A stretch of DNA of 64,000 bases. Origin: JANLYC01 sp963750495 (lineage in GTDB: Bacteria > Actinomycetota > Actinomycetes > Propionibacteriales > Nocardioidaceae). Below the pieces are notes generated by a model that had not been told where the DNA came from, did no database searches, and was given only the letters and a program-made list of their open reading frames with translations. Positions 27,060-35,788 of this stretch are shown here, piece after piece. The DNA is taken from assembly GCA_963750495.1 (NCBI GenBank), contig CAVVQV010000005.1, forward strand, positions 1 through 64,000, written 5' to 3'. Made by a program: the position numbers and the translations under genes. Each line of letters starts with the position of its first letter. Within the stretch, counting starts at the first letter, position 1.

Positions 27060-28181
27060 TTGAAACGTCGTACTACCACCATCGGACTGGTCGCTACTGC
27101 AGCAGCGGTGACGCTGACGCTTGCGGCCTGTTCCGCGCCGGAGAAGAACAACTCGAGCGCCGGCTCCACAAACACCGGGGGTGGGAGCACCTCCTCAGCT
27201 GACTACATGACCAAGCTGATCGCTGACGCACAGAAGGAAGGCGAGCTCAACGTCATCGCGCTGCCGCCGACGTGGGCCAACTACGGCGAGATCATCAAGA
27301 CCTTCGAGGACAAGTACAACATCAAGATCAACTCGAAGCTGCCCGACACCGACAGCCAGACCGAGATCGACACCGCGAAGCGGCTCAAGGGGCAAGGCAC
27401 CGCCCCTGACGTCTTCGACGTGTCCCAGGCGGTAGCGCTCGCCAACGTCGACATGTTCGCGCCGTACCAGGTGCAGACCTGGGGCGACATCCCCGAGGCC
27501 AACAAGGACCCTGAGGGCCGTTGGGTCAACGACTACGGCGGCTACATGTCGATCGGCTTCGACAGCAAGGTCGTCCCCGAGGTGACCAAGCTCGACGACC
27601 TGCTCGGCTCCGAGTTCAAGGGCAAGGTCGCCCTCAACGGCGACCCGACCTCGTCCGGTGTCGGTTACAACGGCGTCCTCATGGCCTCGATCGTCAACGG
27701 CGGCTCCGCCGACGACCTGGCGCCAGGTGTGGACTTCTGGAAGCGCGTCAACGACGCCGGCAACTTCATCCCGATCGACGTCACCCCGGCTACGATCGAG
27801 TCCGGTCAGACCCCTGTCGTGGTCGACTGGGACTACCTGAACGCAGCCGAGACGAAGGCCCTGCCGTCGTGGAAGGTCATCGTGCCCGAGGACGACGTCG
27901 TGGGTGGCTTCTACTACCAGGCCATCAACGCCGACGCCCCGCACCCGAACGCCGCACGGCTGTGGGAGGAGTTCCTGTACTCCGACCAGGGCCAGAACCT
28001 GTGGCTCGCCGGTGGCGCCCGACCGATCCGCGCCGACGCCATGGTGGCGGCCGGCACGATCGACGAGGCCCTCTACAGCAAGCTGCCTGAGGTCAAGGGC
28101 ACGCCGGTCTTCTCGACCGTCGAGCAGACGACCAAGGGTGCGCAGTACCTGGCTGACAACTGGGCTGCTGCGGTCAACTGA
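27060..28181 (+). CDS. ABC transporter substrate-binding lipoprotein, polyamine/iron type
   Basis: 373-residue extracytoplasmic binding protein. The signal peptide ends at the lipobox LAAC (near residues 20-23), giving a lipid-anchored mature protein with a Ser/Gly/Asn-rich linker. The body (LNVIALPPTWANYGEIIKTF, KGQGTAPDVFDVSQAVALAN, SGVGYNGVLMASI, WLAGGARPIRADAM) matches family 1/6 solute-binding proteins such as PotD and FbpA. The TTG at 27060 is used because AGGAGG stands about 6 nt upstream and the lipobox follows at the right distance. It heads a four-gene operon. The 256-nt upstream region has no other gene. The substrate is undetermined. Confidence 0.88.
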   Translation: MKRRTTTIGLVATAAAVTLTLAACSAPEKNNSSAGSTNTGGGSTSSADYMTKLIADAQKEGELNVIALPPTWANYGEIIKTFEDKYNIKINSKLPDTDSQTEIDTAKRLKGQGTAPDVFDVSQAVALANVDMFAPYQVQTWGDIPEANKDPEGRWVNDYGGYMSIGFDSKVVPEVTKLDDLLGSEFKGKVALNGDPTSSGVGYNGVLMASIVNGGSADDLAPGVDFWKRVNDAGNFIPIDVTPATIESGQTPVVVDWDYLNAAETKALPSWKVIVPEDDVVGGFYYQAINADAPHPNAARLWEEFLYSDQGQNLWLAGGARPIRADAMVAAGTIDEALYSKLPEVKGTPVFSTVEQTTKGAQYLADNWAAAVN

Positions 28182-28183
28182 CC

Positions 28184-29038
28184 GTGGAAAAGGGCAGACG
28201 GAAGATCGGTGCGAGCATCGGGCTCGCACCGTTCTTCCTCTACGCCGGGATCTTCCTCGTCATCCCGACGGTGGTGGTCATCATTCAGGCGTTCACCGCC
28301 CCGGGTGGCGGCTTCACGCTCGAGGGCATGAAGGCGCTCAAGACCCCGTCGACGATCCAGATCACCAAGGACACCATCGTCTTGTCGCTCACGACCGCGC
28401 TGATCGGCGCGGTCGTGGGCGCCGTGGTGGCGTACGCGGTCTCGACGGCAGACAAGGACGGGATGCTGCGCCGCGTCGTCACGAGCGGCTGCGGCATCCT
28501 GGCCCAGTTCGGCGGCGTCACCCTGGCCTTCGCGTTCATCGCTACGGTGGGGCGCAATGGAGTCGTCACGCCGTTCCTCGCTGACATCGGCATCAACCTG
28601 AGGGACAGCACGTTCCTGTTCTCGTTGAACGGGCTGACGCTGGTCTACACCTATTTCCAGATCCCGTTGATGGTGATCGTCTTCCTGCCGGCCGTGGACG
28701 GGCTGCGGCCGCAGTGGCGCGAGGCGGCTGACAACCTCGGCGCCTCCACCTGGCAGTTCTGGCGCTATGTCGGGGTCCCCGTCCTGCTGCCGGCCTTCCT
28801 GGGCTCGGCATTGCTGCTGTTCGCCAACGCCTTCGCGGCGTACGCGACGGCCCGAGCGCTGATCAACCAGGCGAACCCGATCCTGGCGCTCAAGATCGGC
28901 AACTCCCTGGGCAACGAGCTGCTGGGCGCACAGAGCAACCTGGCGGCATCGCTCGCGTTCGAGATGGTCGTGATCGTGGCCGTCGTCATGTTCGCCTACT
29001 CGCGCCTGCAGAAGCGCACCTCGGGGTGGCTCTCATGA
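28184..29038 (+). CDS. ABC transporter permease, first (PotB-like)
   Basis: 284-residue inner-membrane permease with six predicted helices, starting LAPFFLYAGIFLVIPTVVVI. The EAA loop that contacts the ATPase reads WREAADNLGASTWQFWRYVGVPVLLP (residues about 184-209), with the conserved EAA-x3-G pattern. The GTG at 28184 is 2 nt after the binding-protein stop and the end overlaps the second permease by ATGA, so translation is coupled. It is expected to pair with the second permease as the translocation pore. Confidence 0.9.
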   Translation: MEKGRRKIGASIGLAPFFLYAGIFLVIPTVVVIIQAFTAPGGGFTLEGMKALKTPSTIQITKDTIVLSLTTALIGAVVGAVVAYAVSTADKDGMLRRVVTSGCGILAQFGGVTLAFAFIATVGRNGVVTPFLADIGINLRDSTFLFSLNGLTLVYTYFQIPLMVIVFLPAVDGLRPQWREAADNLGASTWQFWRYVGVPVLLPAFLGSALLLFANAFAAYATARALINQANPILALKIGNSLGNELLGAQSNLAASLAFEMVVIVAVVMFAYSRLQKRTSGWLS

Positions 29039-29832
29039 GCACCGCGGAAGCACGCCAGCGGCACCAGACCTGGTTCCGGTGGGGTGTGCTCATCGTGGTC
29101 GGCGGGCTCATGCTGGTCCCGCTGTTCTCGATGTTCAAGTACAGCGTGCAGATCACGCCCCAGAACAAGGAGCGCTGGGACTCCTGGAAGGCGATCGGCA
29201 CCAATGACCAGCTCCGCACCGCAATCTTCACGTCGTTGAAGCTCGCTGCGCTGACCGTGATCGGGATGCTCGTGCTTCTGCTGCCGACCATGATCTGGAT
29301 CCGGCTCAAGGTCCCGTGGGCCCAGCGTCCGGTCGAGTTCCTGTGTCTGCTGCCGCTCACGATCCCGGCCATCGTCCTCGTGGTCGGCCTCGACAACGTC
29401 ATGTCCTGGGTGCGCTACCTGACGACGTCCGGACCGCTGGCGCTCACGTTCCCCTACATCGTGCTGGTGCTGCCGTACGCGTACCGAGCCCTCGACGCCG
29501 GCCTGGCTGCGATCGACGTCAACACGCTCGCCGAGGCCGGCCGGAGCCTCGGGGCGAGCTGGTACACCGTGATCGTCAAGGTCATCGTGCCCAACATGCG
29601 CTACGCCATCCTCTCTGCAGCGTTCCTGGCGGTGGCGGTGGTGCTCGGAGAATTCACCCTGGCGTCGCTGTTCTTCTATGACAACATGCAGGTGGTCATC
29701 GCCCTGCTCGGGCTGCAGAACTCCAACATCAGCGTGGCGACCTCGCTCGCAGCGCTCATCTTCGGGTTCGTGCTGCTCTTCGGGATCTCATTCATCGGCC
29801 TACGTCGCAAGAAGCAGGAGGTCACGTCATGA
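29035..29832 (+). CDS. ABC transporter permease, second (PotC-like)
   Basis: 265-residue inner-membrane permease. Helices start with FRWGVLIVVGGLMLVPLFSMF; LCLLPLTIPAIVLVVGLDNV is a core helix pair. The EAA loop reads LAEAGRSLGASWYTVIVKVIVPNM. The ATG at 29035 overlaps the previous stop, and its own stop overlaps the ATPase start, giving a fully coupled operon. Two different permeases plus one ATPase is the polyamine/iron/thiamine arrangement. Confidence 0.9.
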   Translation: MSTAEARQRHQTWFRWGVLIVVGGLMLVPLFSMFKYSVQITPQNKERWDSWKAIGTNDQLRTAIFTSLKLAALTVIGMLVLLLPTMIWIRLKVPWAQRPVEFLCLLPLTIPAIVLVVGLDNVMSWVRYLTTSGPLALTFPYIVLVLPYAYRALDAGLAAIDVNTLAEAGRSLGASWYTVIVKVIVPNMRYAILSAAFLAVAVVLGEFTLASLFFYDNMQVVIALLGLQNSNISVATSLAALIFGFVLLFGISFIGLRRKKQEVTS

Positions 29833-30905
29833 CCGAGGTGACCCAGTCGGCGTCCCGCCATCGCAGCACGGAAGGGGTCGAGGTCAGGCTCGAGGGGCTG
29901 ACCCGCGTCTTCGGTACTTTCAAGGCTCTCGACGGTCTCGACCTCACGCTCGCTCCGGGTGAGCTGGTTGCCCTGCTCGGCCCCTCGGGCTGCGGCAAGA
30001 CCACCGCGCTACGCATCGTCGCCGGTCTGGACGGCGCTACCAGCGGCCGGATCGTCGTGGGAGGCCAGGACCTGTCCGGCGTACCGGCGAACAAGCGAGA
30101 CATGGGGATGGTGTTCCAGGCCTACAGCCTGTTCCCGCACATGACGACGCGGCAGAACGTCGAGTTCGGGCTGAAGCTTCGTAAGGTCCCGTCGTCCAAA
30201 CGTCGCGAGAAGGCGATGGAGATGCTCGACCTGGTCGGCCTAGGAACGTTCGCTGAGCGGTATGCCCACCAGCTGTCCGGTGGTCAGCAACAGCGGGTGG
30301 CGCTGGCCCGGGCGCTGGCGATCGAGCCGCGCGTGCTCCTGCTCGACGAGCCGTTGTCGGCGCTGGACGCGAAGGTGCGCGCACAGCTGCGTGACGAGAT
30401 CCGCCGCGTGCAGGTCGACGTCGGTACGACCACGTTGTTCGTCACGCACGACCAGGAGGAGGCGCTCGCGATGGCCGACCGAGTGGGCGTCATGAAGGCC
30501 GGTCAGCTGGAGCAGATCGCTCCTCCGGAGGAGCTGTACGTGCGACCGGCGACCCAGTTCGTCGCCGAGTTCGTGGGGCTGACCAACCGACTGCGGGCCC
30601 AGGTAGCCAACGGCAGGGCGCAAGTCTGCGGCGTCGACATCCCGACCCTCGACGGTTCCCTGGCGTCGGGCGAGGGAACTGCGCTGGTACGCCCGGAAGC
30701 GGTGCGGGTCGACCCGTCGGGACAGGGAAACGGCGTCGTGGTGGCCGCGAGCTTCCTGGGCGCGATCTCCCGGATCACGGTCGAGCTCGACGAGGGCGTC
30801 ACGGTGGTCTCGCAGGTCCCGCGCACGACGGCGCCCGGAGTGACGCTCGGCGACCGCGTGTCGATCGTCGTCGACGCGACTCCGGTCCTGGTCGTCGCCG
30901 ACTAG
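29829..30905 (+). CDS. ABC transporter ATP-binding protein with C-terminal TOBE domain (PotA-like)
   Basis: 358-residue cytosolic ATPase subunit. Walker A is GPSGCGKTTALR, the Q-loop is MVFQAYSLFPHMT, the ABC signature is LSGGQQQRVALARAL, Walker B is VLLLDEPLSALD, and the switch histidine is in FVTHDQEEAL. Residues beyond about 240 form the regulatory/TOBE domain of the PotA/MalK/FbpC subgroup (FVAEFVGLTNRLRAQV). It is last in the operon and converges on a methyltransferase gene. The C-terminal domain does not reveal the substrate. Confidence 0.92.
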   Translation: MTEVTQSASRHRSTEGVEVRLEGLTRVFGTFKALDGLDLTLAPGELVALLGPSGCGKTTALRIVAGLDGATSGRIVVGGQDLSGVPANKRDMGMVFQAYSLFPHMTTRQNVEFGLKLRKVPSSKRREKAMEMLDLVGLGTFAERYAHQLSGGQQQRVALARALAIEPRVLLLDEPLSALDAKVRAQLRDEIRRVQVDVGTTTLFVTHDQEEALAMADRVGVMKAGQLEQIAPPEELYVRPATQFVAEFVGLTNRLRAQVANGRAQVCGVDIPTLDGSLASGEGTALVRPEAVRVDPSGQGNGVVVAASFLGAISRITVELDEGVTVVSQVPRTTAPGVTLGDRVSIVVDATPVLVVAD

Positions 30906-30937
30906 CTTTCGTCGAGGTAGGTCACCCGCCGCCCCCG

Positions 30938-31687
30938 TCAACGGCGGCGACCGACGAACTGCAGGCTGCCCGGCTGGATCTCGCCGGCCCGGATGGCGAC
31001 CAGCTCCTCGTCGCGGCTGACCTCGAGCTCGGAGAAGAAGTAGGGGCCCTCGCGCAGCAACACGGTGTCGAAGCGTTGCTGTAGCGCGCCGATGATCGTG
31101 TCGCCCGGGTGCAGACCTTCGCTCTGCAACCAGGCTCGAAAGTGTGTGTCCCAGGGCTGACCGGTCTCCCGCCACTGGGTGGCCATGTGGTGCAGCCAGG
31201 AGTGCCCGTCGTGTTCGCCGTCGTGGGCGGAGTCGCTGGGAACAGCGGTGAGGGGTGCGCTGAGCGGCGCGCTGAGCCGGGCGAAGCACCACTGAGCGGT
31301 CGCCTCGTCGAACCGCTCGCTCGCCCACTCGAGGACCACGATGAGGCCTCCCGCCGCGAGCCGGCCGGCCACCTGGTCCAGGACGGCTGCCGGGTCGTCG
31401 ACGTGGTGCAACGACAGGCTGGCGACCACGACATCGGCGGGTGCTTCCCCGGACTGCTGCGCGGCGTACAGCTCGAAGGGCATGCGGTGGAAGGTCGTGC
31501 CCTCCGGGGCCGCTGGGTCGACACCGACCGCGGCATGGCCGTCGGCGACGAGTGCTGGGACGAACCCGCCCAGCGAGCCGCAGCCGATCTCGACGATGCG
31601 CGCGGGTGGGGGAGGGAGCTGCTCGCGCACGAAAGGCAGCATGGACGTCAGCCAGGCATCGTCCGCGGTACAGGAATCGTCGGTCAT
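30938..31687 (-). CDS. class I SAM-dependent methyltransferase
   Basis: 249-residue Rossmann-fold methyltransferase. ARIVEIGCGSLGGFVPAL is motif I, AAVGVDPAAPEG is the acidic end of strand beta2, VVASLSLHHVDDPAAVLDQ is the motif II/III region typical of UbiE-type enzymes, and GGLIVVLEW follows. The ATG at 31687 has AGAGG about 7 nt upstream. It is divergent from the WS/DGAT acyltransferase gene (83 nt gap). A CCGCC/GGCGG stem between its stop and the ABC operon may terminate both. The substrate is unknown. Confidence 0.85.
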   Translation of the reverse strand: MTDDSCTADDAWLTSMLPFVREQLPPPPARIVEIGCGSLGGFVPALVADGHAAVGVDPAAPEGTTFHRMPFELYAAQQSGEAPADVVVASLSLHHVDDPAAVLDQVAGRLAAGGLIVVLEWASERFDEATAQWCFARLSAPLSAPLTAVPSDSAHDGEHDGHSWLHHMATQWRETGQPWDTHFRAWLQSEGLHPGDTIIGALQQRFDTVLLREGPYFFSELEVSRDEELVAIRAGEIQPGSLQFVGRRR

Positions 31688-31770
31688 GGAACCTCTCCAC
31701 CTGCCCTGCCTGTGTTGAACGGGGTCACGCCGACAGTCTGCAGCAGCCACCGGTCAGTCATACTTTGCGG

Positions 31771-33231
31771 ATGCATCAGTTGTCGTCGTTGGACGCCCAG
31801 TTCCTTCATGTCGAGTCCGCGACCACGGTAGGCCACGTCGGCAGCCTCATCCTGCTTGATCCTGCCCAGGCGCCCGGGGGTGAGCTGTCGCTCGAAAGGC
31901 TGCGTGACGTGCTCGAGCCGCGCCTTCATCTGACTGCGCCGCTACGTCAACGGCTGGTCATGGTGCCGCTCGGCCTCGGGCGACCGTACTGGGTGGACGA
32001 CCCGGACTTCGACATCGAGTTCCACCTTCGCGAGATCGGACTGCCTGGTCCGGGCGACGACGTCCAGCTCAGTGAGCAGGTGGCGCGGATCCATGCGCGG
32101 CCGTTGGACCGCACCCGGCCCTTGTGGGAGATGTACCTGATCCACAACGTGTCCGCTGGTCGACAGGCGCTGTACGCGAAGGTCCACCACGCAGCGATCG
32201 ATGGTGCCTCGGGCGCCGAGATCCTGGCCACGATCATGGACGTCACGGTGGAGCCCCGCGTCGAGCAGCCGCCCGACGACTTGTGGGACCCACCGCCGCT
32301 GCCCGGCGCCGGCGCACTGATGACCCGCGGTCTGGCGGCGATGGCGACTCAGCCGCTCGACGTCATACGAACGCTGCCCAAGTCGCTGCCACATCTGGCC
32401 GGGCTCCCGGGTGCCGGGTTCGTCCCCGGAGCGAAGACGGTCAGCGACGTCGCGGACTCGTTGCTGAAGATGGCCACGGCGGGTTCGCTGGGCCGCACGG
32501 TCGAGCGTCGAACCTTCGCGACCCCCCCGACTCCCCTCAACGGCGCGATCACCGCACACCGGCGCTTCGCGTACGGCTCGCTCCCGCTGGCCGAGATCAA
32601 GACCGTCAAGAACACGTTCGACCTGACGGTCAACGACGTCGTCATGACCTTGTGCACCGCCGCGCTGAGGCGTTGGCTGCTCGATCATGACGGCCTTCCG
32701 GACGCACCGATCGTGGTGGCGGTGCCGGTGTCGATCCGGACCGATGACCAGACCGGTTCGAACGGCAACCAGGTCTCGGTGATGCTCGCCGCGATGCCGA
32801 CTCACCTGGCCGATCCGCAGGACCGGCTCCTCGGCGTGCAGCTGGCCATGGCGGAGGCCAAGGAGCAGTTCGAGGCGGTGCCGGCGTCCATCCTCCAGGA
32901 CGTCGCGGCGGCAATCCCCACGGCGCTCTCGGGGCTGGCCGCTCGCGCGATCTTCAGCATGGTGACGGTGGGGGCATTCCCCTTCAATCTCTTCGTCTCG
33001 AACGTGCCGGGACCGCAGCTTCCGTTGTACGTCGGTGGCGCGCGCGTGCTGGGCGTCTATCCCGCCTCGGCGATCACCGACCTCACCGGTGCGCTGAACA
33101 TCACCTTGTTCTCGTATGACGGCGCGCTCGACTTCGGGTTGATCGCGTGCCGCGAGCTGGTCCCGGACGTCTGGAACCTGATCGACTACCTGCGGGACGC
33201 GCTCGATGAGCTGCTGGCCCTGGTCGAGTGA
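31771..33231 (+). CDS. wax ester synthase/diacylglycerol O-acyltransferase (WS/DGAT)
   Basis: 486-residue acyltransferase that makes triacylglycerol or wax esters from acyl-CoA in storage-lipid-forming actinobacteria. It opens with LSSLDAQFLHVES, has the catalytic HHxxxDG as HHAAIDG at residues 139-145, then GNQVSVMLAAMPTHLADPQDRL and FVSNVPGPQLPLYVGG in the C-terminal half. The length matches family PF03007/PF06974. It is divergent from the methyltransferase and convergent with the small DUF2087 gene. Several paralogues are usual per genome, so its specific role is unclear. Confidence 0.9.
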   Translation: MHQLSSLDAQFLHVESATTVGHVGSLILLDPAQAPGGELSLERLRDVLEPRLHLTAPLRQRLVMVPLGLGRPYWVDDPDFDIEFHLREIGLPGPGDDVQLSEQVARIHARPLDRTRPLWEMYLIHNVSAGRQALYAKVHHAAIDGASGAEILATIMDVTVEPRVEQPPDDLWDPPPLPGAGALMTRGLAAMATQPLDVIRTLPKSLPHLAGLPGAGFVPGAKTVSDVADSLLKMATAGSLGRTVERRTFATPPTPLNGAITAHRRFAYGSLPLAEIKTVKNTFDLTVNDVVMTLCTAALRRWLLDHDGLPDAPIVVAVPVSIRTDDQTGSNGNQVSVMLAAMPTHLADPQDRLLGVQLAMAEAKEQFEAVPASILQDVAAAIPTALSGLAARAIFSMVTVGAFPFNLFVSNVPGPQLPLYVGGARVLGVYPASAITDLTGALNITLFSYDGALDFGLIACRELVPDVWNLIDYLRDALDELLALVE

Positions 33232-33286
33232 GATCACCTCGCTCGAGCCGGTGGCGCGAGGGTCGGCAGGGCTGAGGCGCAACCGG

Positions 33287-33565
33287 TCAGACGGCGACCG
33301 AGCCGCCGCTACGCCAGTACACGTTGTTCTCGCGCGTGAGGAACCCCTCGTCGACCAGCGCCCGCCGAAGGGTTACGTAGTCGTCGTGGTGGCGCGCGAG
33401 GACCGCGTTGACCTCCGGCTCGGCGTACGTCAGGCCGGGTTCGAAGGCCTGCACGACGTGGTCGAGCACGAGCAGGCGTTTGCTGCGCTTGGCGGGCAGG
33501 GTGAAGAGCCGGCCGTCGGAGTCCAGGAAGTGTGTGACCACCGGGTGCGATCCCGTCTCGTCCAT
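33287..33565 (-). CDS. DUF2087 domain protein
   Basis: 92-residue small winged-helix-like protein. DGRLFTLPAKRSKRLLVLDHVVQAFEPG followed by YAEPEVNAVLARHHDDYVTLRRALVDEGFL and a C-terminal VYWRSGG are the defining features of DUF2087. The family also occurs as an add-on to ArsR regulators; here it stands alone and may be an incomplete regulator. ATG at 33565. It lies 49 nt downstream of an alpha/beta-hydrolase gene on the same strand, so the two may share a transcript. Confidence 0.8.
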   Translation of the reverse strand: MDETGSHPVVTHFLDSDGRLFTLPAKRSKRLLVLDHVVQAFEPGLTYAEPEVNAVLARHHDDYVTLRRALVDEGFLTRENNVYWRSGGSVAV

Positions 33566-33614
33566 GGCTCGATCCTGCCGCGGGAGTCCGGTTGTCGCGT
33601 CGTAGCGCGCGCCG

Positions 33615-34562
33615 CTAGGAGGCGCGTCGGGGCCGCGTCTTCGCACGTGACCGGGGTTTGGGCGCGGCCTCTGCACGTCGTGCAGTCCGCTCGATGCCGT
33701 CAGCGAACGTGGGCCAGAGCGGTCGCGGCATGTCGTGCCCCATGCCGGGAATGAGCAGGAGCTCGGCGCCGGGAATCGCCTGCGCCGTGGCTCTTCCGCC
33801 GGACACGTGAACGAGCCGGTCGGCGAGTCCATGGACAACCAGTGCAGGAACGTCGAGCTGCTGGAGGGCGGTTGAGCGGTCCTGCTGGGTGACGACGGCC
33901 TGCATCTGGCGCAGCACGCCGGAGGTACTGACACCACGGTCGAAGGTGTCGCCCGCGCGGGCCCGGATCTCATCGGGCGGTGTCGGATAGCCGGGCGACC
34001 CGATGGCGGTCCACGTCCGGACCGACTGCTCGATGAAGGAGGCGCGCTGCCCGCGGCCGCGGCCGAGCAGTCGGGGGAAGAGACGCGGGTCCTGCCAGCC
34101 GACCGAGCGTTTGCCTGTCGTGGACATGATCGAGACCAATGAACGGACACGGTCGGGGTGGTCGATCGCCATCGTCTGGGCGATCATGCCACCCATCGAC
34201 GCTCCGGTGACATGGGCCTGGGCGACGCCGAGGTGATCGAGCAGACCGGCCGCGTCGGCGGCCATGTCGCTCAAGGTGTACGGCGGCACGGTCCTGCCCA
34301 GGACGAACGCGCGGAGCACGTCGGTGCGGCGTGCCGTCAGGTCGTGCAGCTGGGTCGACCGTCCTACGTCGCGGTTGTCGAAGCGCACCACGTGGAAGCC
34401 GCGGGCGGCGAGCAGTTCGCACAAATCGGCGTTCCACCAGGTCAGCGGGCCGGCCAGGCCCATGATCAGCAGCAACGTGGGGTCGTCAGGGCTGCCGAAG
34501 GTGTCATAGCAGACACTGACGTCGCCGTTGACGACTGCGGTCTCCTCCAGGCTGCGCTGCAC
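33615..34562 (-). CDS. alpha/beta-fold hydrolase
   Basis: 315-residue hydrolase of the epoxide hydrolase/haloalkane dehalogenase-like group. LLLIMGLAGPLTWW contains the oxyanion strand, VRFDNRDVGRSTQ follows, HVTGASMGGMIAQ is the nucleophile elbow with Ser, VVHGLADRLVHVSG carries the acid residue and GMGHDMPRPLW the catalytic His. The C-terminus is an Arg/Lys/Ala-rich tail of about 25 residues. GTG at 34562 follows GAGG. It has a complete catalytic triad, unlike the hydrolase at 8609. The substrate is unknown; an aclacinomycin-methylesterase-like activity is one family precedent. Confidence 0.88.
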   Translation of the reverse strand: MQRSLEETAVVNGDVSVCYDTFGSPDDPTLLLIMGLAGPLTWWNADLCELLAARGFHVVRFDNRDVGRSTQLHDLTARRTDVLRAFVLGRTVPPYTLSDMAADAAGLLDHLGVAQAHVTGASMGGMIAQTMAIDHPDRVRSLVSIMSTTGKRSVGWQDPRLFPRLLGRGRGQRASFIEQSVRTWTAIGSPGYPTPPDEIRARAGDTFDRGVSTSGVLRQMQAVVTQQDRSTALQQLDVPALVVHGLADRLVHVSGGRATAQAIPGAELLLIPGMGHDMPRPLWPTFADGIERTARRAEAAPKPRSRAKTRPRRAS

Positions 34563-34641
34563 CGGTCCTGCCTCCTCGCGTCGGCGGCCTCTTGTTACTC
34601 ATCAGTATACAAGTGGGAGAGCCCCGGGCCGCGCGGGAGTC

Positions 34642-35682
34642 TCAGGCGTGCTCGAAGTCGACGGCCGCGTAGCTGCTCAGCTTCTCGAAGCGGTGTTCGC
34701 TCGTGATCGAGCGGATCGTGCCGCTGCGCGACCGCATGACGAGCGAGTGCGTCACGGCGCCCCCGTGGGCGTAGCGAACGCCGCGGAGCAGCTCGCCGTC
34801 GGTGATCCCGGTGGCAACGAAGAAGCAGTCGTCGCCGGAAACCAGGTCGTCGGTCGTGAGTACCTGGTCGAGGGTGAGCCCGGCGTCGATCGCCCGCTGT
34901 CGCTCGTCGTCGTCAGTGGGCCACAGACGACCCTGGATGACACCGCCCAGAGACTTCATGGCGCACGCGGTGATGATCCCTTCGGGCGTACCGCCGATGC
35001 CCAGCAGCAGGTCGATGCCGGTGTCGGGGCGCGCCGCCATGATGGCACCGGCGACGTCCCCGTCGGTGATGAACTTGATCCGGGCTCCCGTCTCGCGGAT
35101 CTCGTGGATCAGCTGGTCGTGGCGTGGTCGGTCGAGCACGACGACGGTGATGTCGTCGACCGAGCTGCCCTTGGCCTTGGCGGTCCGCCGGATGTTCTCG
35201 GCGACGGGGAGCCGGATGTCGACCACGTCGGCGGCCTCCGGACCGGTGGCGAGCTTCTCCATGTAGAACACGGCAGACGGGTCGTACATCGAACCGCGGG
35301 GTGACACCGCCATCACCGCGACCGCGTTCGACATGCCCTTGGCCGCCAGCGTGGTGCCGTCGATCGGGTCGACGGCGACGTCGCACTGTGGCCCGGTGCC
35401 GTCGCCGACCTTCTCACCGTTGAACAGCATCGGCGCGTTGTCCTTCTCGCCCTCGCCGATGACGACCACGCCGTCCATCCCGACGGTGCCGATGAGCGCG
35501 CGCATGGCGTTGACCGCGACGCCGTCCGCGCCCTCCTTGTCACCGCGTCCGACCCAGCGGCCGGCAGCCATCGCCGCCGCCTCGGTGACGCGGACGAGCT
35601 CCATCGCGAGGTTGCGATCAGGCGCGTCGCGGGGAGTTTCGAGCGGATGTCCGATGGGGGCGGTGGGCAGGGACTCTGACAC
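34642..35682 (-). CDS. glpX: class II fructose-1,6-bisphosphatase
   Basis: 346-residue gluconeogenic enzyme, dephosphorylating fructose 1,6-bisphosphate. DKEGADGVAVNAMR, VVIGEGEKDNAPML with metal-binding Glu/Asp, VAVDPIDGTTLAAKGMSNA and LLGIGGTPEGIITACAMK are the GlpX signatures. The GTG at 35682 gives the family length. In mycobacteria glpX is the only FBPase and lies next to fumC and the DUF4245 gene; here the molybdate operon separates it from DUF4245. Confidence 0.95.
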   Translation of the reverse strand: MSESLPTAPIGHPLETPRDAPDRNLAMELVRVTEAAAMAAGRWVGRGDKEGADGVAVNAMRALIGTVGMDGVVVIGEGEKDNAPMLFNGEKVGDGTGPQCDVAVDPIDGTTLAAKGMSNAVAVMAVSPRGSMYDPSAVFYMEKLATGPEAADVVDIRLPVAENIRRTAKAKGSSVDDITVVVLDRPRHDQLIHEIRETGARIKFITDGDVAGAIMAARPDTGIDLLLGIGGTPEGIITACAMKSLGGVIQGRLWPTDDDERQRAIDAGLTLDQVLTTDDLVSGDDCFFVATGITDGELLRGVRYAHGGAVTHSLVMRSRSGTIRSITSEHRFEKLSSYAAVDFEHA

Positions 35683-35788
35683 GGCGGCTCTCCTCGTCGG
35701 CGGGTGAGCCTGATGCTAACGAACGCTGGTGGCGTGCGCCTGTACGGTCGGATGGGCGACCAGGGGATCAGCCGGTCCAGCGCACGCC